Origin: Auanema rhodensis
Lineage: Eukaryota > Nematoda > Chromadorea > Rhabditida > Rhabditidae
NCBI GenBank assembly: GCA_964057225.1
Contig: OZ059895.1
Span: 2,294,001 to 2,358,000 of the forward strand
DNA: 64,000 nt
Direction: 5' to 3'
Part shown: positions 37,909 through 50,195 of the stretch, piece by piece
Layout of the letters: the number at the start of each line of letters is the position of its first letter
Numbering within the stretch: the stretch's first letter is position 1
Position numbers and translations under genes: made by a program
Notes under the pieces: generated by a model
Databases searched by the model: none
The model's input: only the letters and a program-made list of their open reading frames with translations
Told to the model about the DNA's origin: nothing

Positions 37909-40014
37909 GATTTGCGCTAGCTTAAAAATGCACCGAGATATCAACTGATATAAGTTCACACTTATATCCTCGATTTTCACCCTGAAGAATTAATTTTTTC
38001 GTTGAATAACATTGTCCATCGTCTTTGCCTGGAAAAATGGAATCTAAAAACATCTACTTTTTGCTAAATTATTTTGAAATTTTTCGAAAAAATTTTTGTC
38101 AAAATGTTTTTGGAAGCAATGTTGAGTGTACATGGAAACTCAACATACACTAATGCATCATTTTTCAAACAATCATAACTAATTTGTGTATTAAGCGTTT
38201 TTCAATGTAGTATAGTGCATTCGATGCGGATTTTTAAGCTGCGTCGATCTGTGTTATCAGATTTGCGCTAGCTTAAAAATGCACCGAGATATCAACTGAT
38301 ATAAGTTCACACTTATATCCTCGATTTTCACCCTGAAGAATTAATTTTTTCGTTGAATAATATTGTCCATCGTCTTTGCCTGGAAAAATGGAATCTAAAA
38401 ACATCTACTTTTTGCTAAATTATTTTGAAATTTTTCGAAAAAATTTTTGTCAAAATGTTTTTGGAAGCAATGTTGAGTGTACATGGAAACTCAACATACA
38501 CTAATGCATCATTTTTCAAACAATCATAACTAATTTGTGTTTTAAGCGTTTTTCAATGTAGTATAGTGCATTCGATGCGGATTTTTAAGCTGCGTCGATC
38601 TGTGTTATCAGATTTGCGCTAGCTTAAAAATGCACCGAGATATCAACTGATATAAGTTCACACTTATATCCTCGATTTTCACCCTGAAGAATTGATTTTT
38701 TCGTTGAATAACATTGTCTATCGTCTTTGCCTTGAAAAATGGAATCTAAAAACATCTACTTTTTGCTAAATTATTTTGAAATTTTTCGAAAAAATTTTTG
38801 TCAAAATGTTTTTGGAAGCAATGTTGAGTGTACATGGAAACTCAACATACACTAATGCATCATTTTTCAAACGATCATAACTAATTTTTGTATCAAGCGT
38901 TTCTCAATGTAGTATAGTGCATTCGATGCGGATTTTTAAGCTGCGTCGATCTGTGTTATCAGATTTGCGCTAGCTTAAAAATGCACCGAGATATCAACTG
39001 ATATAAGTTCACACTTATATCCTCGATTTTCACCCTGAAGAATTAATTTTTTCGTTGAATAACATTGTCCATCGTCTTTGCCTGGAAAAATGGAATCTAA
39101 AAACATCTACTTTTTGCTAAATTATTTTGAAATTTTTCGAAAAAATTTTTGTCAAAATGTTTTTGGAAGCAATGTTGAGTGTACATGGAAACTCAACATA
39201 CACTAATGCATCATTTTTCAAACAATCATAACTAATTTGTGTATTAAGCGTTTTTCAATGTAGTATAGTGCATTCGATGCGGATTTTTAAGCTGCGTCGA
39301 TCTGTGTTATCAGATTTGCGCTAGCTTAAAAATGCACCGAGATATCAACTGATATAAGTTCACACTTATATCCTCGATTTTCACCCTGAAGAATTAATTT
39401 TTTCGTTGAATAATATTGTCCATCGTCTTTGCCTGGAAAAATGGAATCTAAAAACATCTACTTTTTGCTAAATTATTTTGAAATTTTTCGAAAAAATTTT
39501 TGTCAAAATGTTTTTGGAAGCAATGTTGAGTGTACATGGAAACTCAACATACACTAATGCATCATTTTTCAAACAATCATAACTAATTTGTGTTTTAAGC
39601 GTTTTTCAATGTAGTATAGTGCATTCGATGCGGATTTTTAAGCTGCGTCGATCTGTGTTATCAGATTTGCGCTAGCTTGAAAATGCACCGAGATATCAAC
39701 TGATATAAGTTCACACTTATATCCTCGATTTTCACCCTGAAGAATTGATTTTTTCGTTGAATAACATTGTCTATCGTCTTTGCCTTGAAAAATGGAATCT
39801 AAAAACATCTACTTTTTGCTAAATTATTTTGAAATTTTTCGAAAAAATTTTTGTCAAAATGTTTTTGGAAGCAATGTTGAGTGTACATGGAAACTCAACA
39901 TACACTAATGCATCATTTTTCAAACGATCATAACTAATTTTTGTATCAAGCGTTTCTCAATGTAGTATAGTGCATTCGATGCGGATTTTTAAGCTGCGTC
40001 GATCTGTGTTATCA
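37909..40014 (+). repeat. Tandem 3-mer HOR (2 x 1053 bp), monomers 109-111 and 112-114
   Basis: Each unit reads S, S with T102 (AATATT) and T282 (GTGTTTTAAG), then Q with G84. The units start at 37909 and 38962. By eye I found one difference, G16 (CTTGAAAA) in M114. M107-M108 do not extend the pattern to the left, since the S monomers begin at M109. Confidence 0.8.
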
Positions 40015-43000
40015 GATTTGCGCTAGCTTAAAAATGCACCGAGATATCAACTGATATAAGTTCACACTTATATCCTCGATTTTCACCCTGAAGAATTAAT
40101 TTTTTCGTTGAATAACATTGTCCATCGTCTTTGCCTGGAAAAATGGAATCTAAAAACATCTACTTTTTGCTAAATTATTTTGAAATTTTTCGAAAAAATT
40201 TTTGTCAAAATGTTTTTGGAAGCAATGTTGAGTGTACATGGAAACTCAACATACACTAATGCATCATTTTTCAAACAATCATAACTAATTTGTGTATTAA
40301 GCGTTTTTCAATGTAGTATAGTGCATTCGATGCGGATTTTTAAGCTGCGTCGATCTGTGTTATCAGATTTGCGCTAGCTTAAAAATGCACCGAGATATCA
40401 ACTGATATAAGTTCACACTTATATCCTCGATTTTCACCCTGAAGAATTAATTTTTTCGTTGAATAACATTGTCCATCGTCTTTGCCTGGAAAAATGGAAT
40501 CTAAAAACATCTACTTTTTGCTAAATTATTTTGAAATTTTTCGAAAAAATTTTTGTCAAAATGTTTTTGGAAGCAATGTTGAGTGTACATGGAAACTCAA
40601 CATACACTAATGCATCATTTTTCAAACAATCATAACTAATTTGTGTATTAAGCGTTTTTCAATGTAGTATAGTGCATTCGATGCGGATTTTTAAGCTGCG
40701 TCGATCTGTGTTATCAGATTTGCGCTAGCTTAAAAATGCACCGAGATATCAACTGATATAAGTTCACACTTATATCCTCGATTTTCACCCTGAAGAATTA
40801 ATTTTTTCGTTGAATAATATTGTCCATCGTCTTTGCCTGGAAAAATGGAATCTAAAAACATCTACTTTTTGCTAAATTATTTTGAAATTTTTCGAAAAAA
40901 TTTTTGTCAAAATGTTTTTGGAAGCAATGTTGAGTGTACATGGAAACTCAACATACACTAATGCATCATTTTTCAAACGATCATAACTAATTTTTTTATC
41001 AAGCGTTTCTCAATGTAGTATAGTGCATTCGATGCGGATTTTTAAGCTGCGTCGATCTGTGTTATCAGATTTGCGCTAGCTTAAAAATGCACCGAGATAT
41101 CAACTGATATAAGTTCACACTTATATCCTCGATTTTCACCCTGAAGAATTAATTTTTTCGTTGAATAATATTGTCCATCGTCTTTGCCTGGAAAAATGGA
41201 ATCTAAAAACATCTACTTTTTGCTAAATTATTTTGAAATTTTTCGAAAAAATTTTTGTCAAAATGTTTTTGGAAGCAATGTTGAGTGTACATGGAAACTC
41301 AACATACACTAATGCATCATTTTTCAAACAATCATAACTAATTTGTGTTTTAAGCGTTTTTCAATGTAGTATAGTGCATTCGATGCGGATTTTTAAGCTG
41401 CGTCGATCTGTGTTATCAGATTTGCGCTAGCTTAAAAATGCACCGAGATATCAACTGATATAAGTTCACACTTATATCCTCGATTTTCACCCTGAAGAAT
41501 TGATTTTTTCGTTGAATAACATTGTCTATCGTCTTTGCCTTGAAAAATGGAATCTAAAAACATCTACTTTTTGCTAAATTATTTTGAAATTTTTCGAAAA
41601 AATTTTTGTCAAAATGTTTTTGGAAGCAATGTTGAGTGTACATGGAAACTCAACATACACTAATGCATCATTTTTCAAACAATCATAACTAATTTGTGTA
41701 TTAAGCGTTTTTCAATGTAGTATAGTGCATTCGATGCGGATTTTTAAGCTGCGTCGATCTGTGTTATCAGATTTGCGCTAGCTTAAAAATGCACCGAGAT
41801 ATCAACTGATATAAGTTCACACTTATATCCTCGATTTTCACCCTGAAGAATTAATTTTTTCGTTGAATAACATTGTCCATCGTCTTTGCCTGGAAAAATG
41901 GAATCTAAAAACATCTACTTTTTGCTAAATTATTTTGAAATTTTTCGAAAAAATTTTTGTCAAAATGTTTTTGGAAGCAATGTTGAGTGTACATGGAAAC
42001 TCAACATACACTAATGCATCATTTTTCAAACAATCATAACTAATTTGTGTATTAAGCGTTTTTCAATGTAGTATAGTGCATTCGATGCGGATTTTTAAGC
42101 TGCGTCGATCTGTGTTATCAGATTTGCGCTAGCTTAAAAATGCACCGAGATATCAACTGATATAAGTTCACACTTATATCCTCGATTTTCACCCTGAAGA
42201 ATTAATTTTTTCGTTGAATAATATTGTCCATCGTCTTTGCCTGGAAAAATGGAATCTAAAAACATCTACTTTTTGCTAAATTATTTTGAAATTTTTCGAA
42301 AAAATTTTTGTCAAAATGTTTTTGGAAGCAATGTTGAGTGTACATGGAAACTCAACATACACTAATGCATCATTTTTCAAACGATCATAACTAATTTTTT
42401 TATCAAGCGTTTCTCAATGTAGTATAGTGCATTCGATGCGGATTTTTAAGCTGCGTCGATCTGTGTTATCAGATTTGCGCTAGCTTAAAAATGCACCGAG
42501 ATATCAACTGATATAAGTTCACACTTATATCCTCGATTTTCACCCTGAAGAATTAATTTTTTCGTTGAATAATATTGTCCATCGTCTTTGCCTGGAAAAA
42601 TGGAATCTAAAAACATCTACTTTTTGCTAAATTATTTTGAAATTTTTCGAAAAAATTTTTGTCAAAATGTTTTTGGAAGCAATGTTGAGTGTACATGGAA
42701 ACTCAACATACACTAATGCATCATTTTTCAAACAATCATAACTAATTTGTGTTTTAAGCGTTTTTCAATGTAGTATAGTGCATTCGATGCGGATTTTTAA
42801 GCTGCGTCGATCTGTGTTATCAGATTTGCGCTAGCTTAAAAATGCACCGAGATATCAACTGATATAAGTTCACACTTATATCCTCGATTTTCACCCTGAA
42901 GAATTGATTTTTTCGTTGAATAACATTGTCTATCGTCTTTGCCTTGAAAAATGGAATCTAAAAACATCTACTTTTTGCTAAATTATTTTGAAATTTTTCG

Positions 43001-43173
43001 AAAAAATTTTTGTCAAAATGTTTTTGGAAGCAATGTTGAGTGTACATGGAAACTCAACATACACTAATGCATCATTTTTCAAACGATCATAACTAATTTT
43101 TGTATCAAGCGTTTCTCAATGTAGTATAGTGCATTCGATGCGGATTTTTAAGCTGCGTCGATCTGTGTTATCA
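40015..43173 (+). repeat. S monomer plus tandem 4-mer HOR, monomers 115-123
   Basis: M115 is S. M116-M119 (40366-41769) and M120-M123 (41770-43173) both read S, U with T102, S with T102/T282, then a G84 monomer. The last members differ: M123 is a full Q, while M119 is Q-like at the 5-prime end (G84, T109) and S-like at the 3-prime end (A263, G278, T293). The 4-mer looks like the preceding 3-mer with a U monomer inserted. Confidence 0.75.
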
Positions 43174-46100
43174 GATTTGCGCTAGCTTAAAAATGCACCG
43201 AGATATCAACTGATATAAGTTCACACTTATATCCTCGATTTTCACCCTGAAGAATTAATTTTTTCGTTGAATAACATTGTCCATCGTCTTTGCCTGGAAA
43301 AATGGAATCTAAAAACATCTACTTTTTGCTAAATTATTTTGAAATTTTTCGAAAAAATTTTTGTCAAAATGTTTTTGGAAGCAATGTTGAGTGTACATGG
43401 AAACTCAACATACACTAATGCATCATTTTTCAAACAATCATAACTAATTTGTGTATTAAGCGTTTTTCAATGTAGTATAGTGCATTCGATGCGGATTTTT
43501 AAGCTGCGTCGATCTGTGTTATCAGATTTGCGCTAGCTTAAAAATGCACCGAGATATCAACTGATATAAGTTCACACTTATATCCTCGATTTTCACCCTG
43601 AAGAATTAATTTTTTCGTTGAATAATATTGTCCATCGTCTTTGCCTGGAAAAATGGAATCTAAAAACATCTACTTTTTGCTAAATTATTTTGAAATTTTT
43701 CGAAAAAATTTTTGTCAAAATGTTTTTGGAAGCAATGTTGAGTGTACATGGAAACTCAACATACACTAATGCATCATTTTTCAAACAATCATAACTAATT
43801 TGTGTTTTAAGCGTTTTTCAATGTAGTATAGTGCATTCGATGCGGATTTTTAAGCTGCGTCGATCTGTGTTATCAGATTTGCGCTAGCTTAAAAATGCAC
43901 CGAGATATCAACTGATATAAGTTCACACTTATATCCTCGATTTTCACCCTGAAGAATTAATTTTTTCGTTGAATAACATTGTCTATCGTCTTTGCCTTGA
44001 AAAATGGAATCTAAAAACATCTACTTTTTGCTAAATTATTTTGAAATTTTTCGAAAAAATTTTTGTCAAAATGTTTTTGGAAGCAATGTTGAGTGTACAT
44101 GGAAACTCAACATACACTAATGCATCATTTTTCAAACGATCATAACTAATTTTTTTATCAAGCGTTTCTCAATGTAGTATAGTGCATTCGATGCGGATTT
44201 TTAAGCTGCGTCGATCTGTGTTATCAGATTTGCGCTAGCTTAAAAATGCACCGAGATATCAACTGATATAAGTTCACACTTATATCCTCGATTTTCACCC
44301 TGAAGAATTAATTTTTTCGTTGAATAACATTGTCCATCGTCTTTGCCTGGAAAAATGGAATCTAAAAACATCTACTTTTTGCTAAATTATTTTGAAATTT
44401 TTCGAAAAAATTTTTGTCAAAATGTTTTTGGAAGCAATGTTGAGTGTACATGGAAACTCAACATACACTAATGCATCATTTTTCAAACAATCATAACTAA
44501 TTTGTGTATTAAGCGTTTTTCAATGTAGTATAGTGCATTCGATGCGGATTTTTAAGCTGCGTCGATCTGTGTTATCAGATTTGCGCTAGCTTAAAAATGC
44601 ACCGAGATATCAACTGATATAAGTTCACACTTATATCCTCGATTTTCACCCTGAAGAATTAATTTTTTCGTTGAATAACATTGTCTATCGTCTTTGCCTT
44701 GTAAAATGGAATCTAAAAACATCTACTTTTTGCTAAATTATTTTGAAATTTTTCGAAAAAATTTTTGTCAAAATGTTTTTGGAAGCAATGTTGAGTGTAC
44801 ATGGAAACTCAACATACACTAATGCATCATTTTTCAAACAATCATAACTAATTTGTGTATTAAGCGTTTTTCAATGTAGTATAGTGCATTCGATGCGGAT
44901 TTTTAAGCTGCGTCGATCTGTGTTATCAGATTTGCGCTAGCTTAAAAATGCACCGAGATATCAACTGATATAAGTTCACACTTATATCCTCGATTTTCAC
45001 CCTGAAGAATTAATTTTTTCGTTGAATAACATTGTCTATCGTCTTTGCCTTGTAAAATGGAATCTAAAAACATCTACTTTTTGCTGAATTATTTTGAAAT
45101 TTTTCGAAAAAATTTTTGTCAAAATGTTTTTGGAAGCAATGTTGAGTGTACATGGAAACTCAACATACACTAATGCATCATTTTTCAAACGATCATAACT
45201 AATTTTCTTATCAAGCGTTTCTCAATGTAGTATAGTGCATTCGATGCGGATTTTTAAGCTGCGTCGATCTGTGTTATCAGATTTGCGCTAGCTTAAAAAT
45301 GCACCGAGATATCAACTGATATAAGTTCACACTTATATCCTCGATTTTCACCCTGAAGAATTAATTTTTTCGTTGAATAACATTGTCCATCGTCTTTGCC
45401 TGGAAAAATGGAATCTAAAAACATCTACTTTTTGCTAAATTATTTTGAAATTTTTCGAAAAAATTTTTGTCAAAATGTTTTTGGAAGCAATGTTGAGTGT
45501 ACATGGAAACTCAACATACACTAATGCATCATTTTTCAAACGATCATAACTAATTTTCTTATCAAGCGTTTCTCAATGTAGTATAGTGCATTCGATGCGG
45601 ATTTTTAAGCTGCGTCGATCTGTGTTATCAGATTTGCGCTAGCTTAAAAATGCACCGAGATATCAACTGATATAAGTTCACACTTATATCCTCGATTTTC
45701 ACCCTGAAGAATTAATTTTTTCGTTGAATAACATTGTCCATCGTCTTTGCCTGGAAAAATGGAATCTAAAAACATCTACTTTTTGCTAAATTATTTTGAA
45801 ATTTTTCGAAAAAATTTTTGTCAAAATGTTTTTGGAAGCAATGTTGAGTGTACATGGAAACTCAACATACACTAATGCATCATTTTTCAAACAATCATAA
45901 CTAATTTGTGTATTAAGCGTTTTTCAATGTAGTATAGTGCATTCGATGCGGATTTTTAAGCTGCGTCGATCTGTGTTATCAGATTTGCGCTAGCTTAAAA
46001 ATGCACCGAGATATCAACTGATATAAGTTCACACTTATATCCTCGATTTTCACCCTGAAGAATTAATTTTTTCGTTGAATAACATTGTCTATCGTCTTTG

Positions 46101-46332
46101 CCTTGAAAAATGGAATCTAAAAACATCTACTTTTTGCTGAATTATTTTGAAATTTTTCGAAAAAATTTTTGTCAAAATGTTTTTGGAAGCAATGTTGAGT
46201 GTACATGGAAACTCAACATACACTAATGCATCATTTTTCAAACGATCATAACTAATTTTCTTATCAAGCGTTTCTCAATGTAGTATAGTGCATTCGATGC
46301 GGATTTTTAAGCTGCGTCGATCTGTGTTATCA
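43174..46332 (+). repeat. Monomers 124-132: irregular S/U segment
   Basis: The order is S, S(T102/T282), U, S, S-like, U-like, U-like, S, U-like. M128 and M129 share T125 (CTTGTAAAATGG), found nowhere else. M129, M130 and M132 share C279 (TTTTCTTATC). M129 and M132 also share G158 (GCTGAATT). These overlapping marks point to several short exchanges rather than one block duplication. Confidence 0.7.
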
Positions 46333-46685
46333 GATTTGCGCTAGCTTAAAAATGCACCGAGATATCAACTGATATAAGTTCACACTTATATCCTCGATTT
46401 TCACCCTGAAGAATTGATTTTTTCGTTGAATAACATTGTCTATCGTCTTTGCCTTGAAAAATGGAATCTAAAAACATCTACTTTTTGCTAAATTATTTTG
46501 AAAAATTTTTCGAAAAAATTTTTGTCAAAATGTTTTTGGAAGCAATGTTGAGTGTACATGGAAACTCAACATACACTAATGCATCATTTTTCAAACGATC
46601 ATAACTAATTTTTGTATCAAGCGTTTCTCAATGTAGTATAGTGCATTCGATGCGGATTTTTAAGCTGCGTCGATCTGTGTTATCA
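46333..46685 (+). repeat. Monomer 133: 353 bp, the only length variant
   Basis: This Q monomer (G84, T109, G213, C284) has five A residues at 46501-46505 where others have three, just left of TTTTTCGAAAAA. Every start before it is at 1 + 351n and every start after it is shifted by exactly 2 bp. A 2-bp slip in an A-run is a natural explanation, but an assembly or sequencing error at a homopolymer is equally possible. Confidence 0.9.
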
Positions 46686-48440
46686 GATTTGCGCTAGCTT
46701 AAAAATGCACCGAGATATCAACTGATATAAGTTCACACTTATATCCTCGATTTTCACCCTGAAGAATTAATTTTTTCGTTGAATAACATTGTCCATCGTC
46801 TTTGCCTGGAAAAATGGAATCTAAAAACATCTACTTTTTGCTAAATTATTTTGAAATTTTTTGAAAAAATTTTTGTCAAAATGTTTTTGGAAGCAATGTT
46901 GAGTGTACATGGAAACTCAACATACACTAATGCATCATTTTTCAAACAATCATAACTAATTTGTGTATTAAGCGTTTTTCAATGTAGTATAGTGCATTCG
47001 ATGCGGATTTTTAAGCTGCGTCGATCTGTGTTATCAGATTTGCGCTAGCTTAAAAATGCACCGAGATATCAACTGATATAAGTTCACACTTATATCCTCG
47101 ATTTTCACCCTGAAGAATTAATTTTTTCGTTGAATAACATTGTCCATCGTCTTTGCCTGGAAAAATGGAATCTAAAAACATCTACTTTTTGCTAAATTAT
47201 TTTGAAATTTTTCGAAAAAATTTTTGTCAAAATGTTTTTGGAAGCAATGTTGAGTGTACATGGAAACTCAACATACACTAATGCATCATTTTTCAAACAA
47301 TCATAACTAATTTGTGTTTTAAGCGTTTTTCAATGTAGTATAGTGCATTCGATGCGGATTTTTAAGCTGCGTCGATCTGTGTTATCAGATTTGCGCTAGC
47401 TTAAAAATGCACCGAGATATCAACTGATATAAGTTCACACTTATATCCTCGATTTTCACCCTGAAGAATTGATTTTTTCGTTGAATAACATTGTCTATCG
47501 TCTTTGCCTTGAAAAATGGAATCTAAAAACATCTACTTTTTGCTAAATTATTTTGAAATTTTTCGAAAAAATTTTTGTCAAAATGTTTTTGGAAGCAATG
47601 TTGAGTGTACATGGAAACTCAACATACACTAATGCATCATTTTTCAAACGATCATAACTAATTTTTGTATCAAGCGTTTCTCAATGTAGTATAGTGCATT
47701 CGATGCGGATTTTTAAGCTGCGTCGATCTGTGTTATCAGATTTGCGCTAGCTTAAAAATGCACCGAGATATCAACTGATATAAGTTCACACTTATATCCT
47801 CGATTTTCACCCTGAAGAATTAATTTTTTCGTTGAATAACATTGTCCATCGTCTTTGCCTGGAAAAATGGAATCTAAAAACATCTACTTTTTGCTAAATT
47901 ATTTTGAAATTTTTCGAAAAAATTTTTGTCAAAATGTTTTTGGAAGCAATGTTGAGTGTACATGGAAACTCAACATACACTAATGCATCATTTTTCAAAC
48001 AATCATAACTAATTTGTGTATTAAGCGTTTTTCAATGTAGTATAGTGCATTCGATGCGGATTTTTAAGCTGCGTCGATCTGTGTTATCAGATTTGCGCTA
48101 GCTTAAAAATGCACCGAGATATCAACTGATATAAGTTCACACTTATATCCTCGATTTTCACCCTGAAGAATTAATTTTTTCGTTGAATAACATTGTCCAT
48201 CGTCTTTGCCTGGAAAAATGGAATCTAAAAACATCTACTTTTTGCTAAATTATTTTGAAATTTTTCGAAAAAATTTTTGTCAAAATGTTTTTGGAAGCAA
48301 TGTTGAGTGTACATGGAAACTCAACATACACTAATGCATCATTTTTCAAACAATCATAACTAATTTGTGTTTTAAGCGTTTTTCAATGTAGTATAGTGCA
48401 TTCGATGCGGATTTTTAAGCTGCGTCGATCTGTGTTATCA
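46686..48440 (+). repeat. 3-mer HOR and a partial second copy, monomers 134-138
   Basis: M134-M136 read S, S with T282, Q(G84), like the 3-mer at 37909-40014 but with C102 retained. M137-M138 repeat the first two positions, and a U monomer (M139) follows instead of Q. M134 has TTTTTTGA in place of TTTTTCGA, losing the central CG of its palindrome. Confidence 0.7.
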
Positions 48441-50195
48441 GATTTGCGCTAGCTTAAAAATGCACCGAGATATCAACTGATATAAGTTCACACTTATATC
48501 CTCGATTTTCACCCTGAAGAATTAATTTTTTCGTTGAATAACATTGTCTATCGTCTTTGCCTTGAAAAATGGAATCTAAAAACATCTACTTTTTGCTAAA
48601 TTATTTTGAAATTTTTCGAAAAAATTTTTGTCAAAATGTTTTTGGAAGCAATGTTGAGTGTACATGGAAACTCAACATACACTAATGCATCATTTTTCAA
48701 ACGATCATAACTAATTTTTTTATCAAGCGTTTCTCAATGTAGTATAGTGCATTCGATGCGGATTTTTAAGCTGCGTCGATCTGTGTTATCAGATTTGCGC
48801 TAGCTTAAAAATGCACCGAGATATCAACTGATATAAGTTCACACTTATATCCTCGATTTTCACCCTGAAGAATTAATTTTTTCGTTGAATAACATTGTCC
48901 ATCGTCTTTGTCTGGAAAAATGGAATCTAAAAACATCTACTTTTTGCTAAATTATTTTGAAATTTTTCGAAAAAATTTTTGTCAAAATGTTTTTGGAAGC
49001 AATGTTGAGTGTACATGGAAACTCAACATACACTAATGCATCATTTTTCAAACAATCATAACTAATTTGTGTATTAAGCGTTTTTCAATGTAGTATAGTG
49101 CATTCGATGCGGATTTTTAAGCTGCGTCGATCTGTGTTATCAGATTTGCGCTAGCTTAAAAATGCACCGAGATATCAACTGATATAAGTTCACACTTATA
49201 TCCTCGATTTTCACCCTGAAGAATTAATTTTTTCGTTGAATAACATTGTCTATCGTCTTTGCCTTGAAAAATGGAATCTAAAAACATCTACTTTTTGCTA
49301 AATTATTTTGAAATTTTTCGAAAAAATTTTTGTCAAAATGTTTTTGGAAGCAATATTGAGTGTACATGGAAACTCAACATACACTAATGCATCATTTTTC
49401 AAACAATCATAACTAATTTGTGTATTAAGCGTTTCTCAATGTAGTATAGTGCATTCGATGCGGATTTTTAAGCTGCGTCGATCTGTGTTATCAGATTTGC
49501 GCTAGCTTAAAAATGCACCGAGATATCAACTGATATAAGTTCACACTTATATCCTCGATTTTCACCCTGAAGAATTAATTTTTTTGTTGAATAACATTGT
49601 CTATCGTCTTTGCCTTGAAAAATGGAATCTAAAAACATCTACTTTTTGCTGAATTATTTTGAAATTTTTCGAAAAAATTTTTGTCAAAATGTTTTTGGAA
49701 GCAATGTTGAGTGTACATGGAAACTCAACATACACTAATGCATCATTTTTCAAACAATCATAACTAATTTGTGTATTAAGCGTTTCTCAATGTAGTATAG
49801 TGCATTCGATGCGGATTTTTAAGCTGCGTCGATCTGTGTTATCAGATTTGCGCTAGCTTAAAAATGCACCGAGATATCAACTGATATAAGTTCACACTTA
49901 TATCCTCGATTTTCACCCTGAAGAATTAATTTTTTCGTTGAATAACATTGTCTATCGTCTTTGCCTTGAAAAATGGAATCTAAAAACATCTACTTTTTGC
50001 TAAATTATTTTGAAATTTTTCGAAAAAATTTTTGTCGAAATGTTTTTGGAAGCAATGTTGAGTGTACATGGAAACTCAACATACACTAATGCATCATTTT
50101 TCAAACGATCATAACTAATTTTTGTATCAAGCGTTTCTCAATGTAGTATAGTGCATTCGATGCGGATTTTTAAGCTGCGTCGATCTGTGTTATCA
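48441..50195 (+). repeat. Monomers 139-143: U, S and P-like copies
   Basis: M139 is U with T109. M140 is S with a private TGTCTGG. M141 is a P copy (A213, A263, G278) inside domain B. M142 has T92 (TTTTTTTGTTG) and G158. M143 is Q with A84 and a private GTCGAAATG. T92 with G158 returns in M146, four monomers later. Confidence 0.65.
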
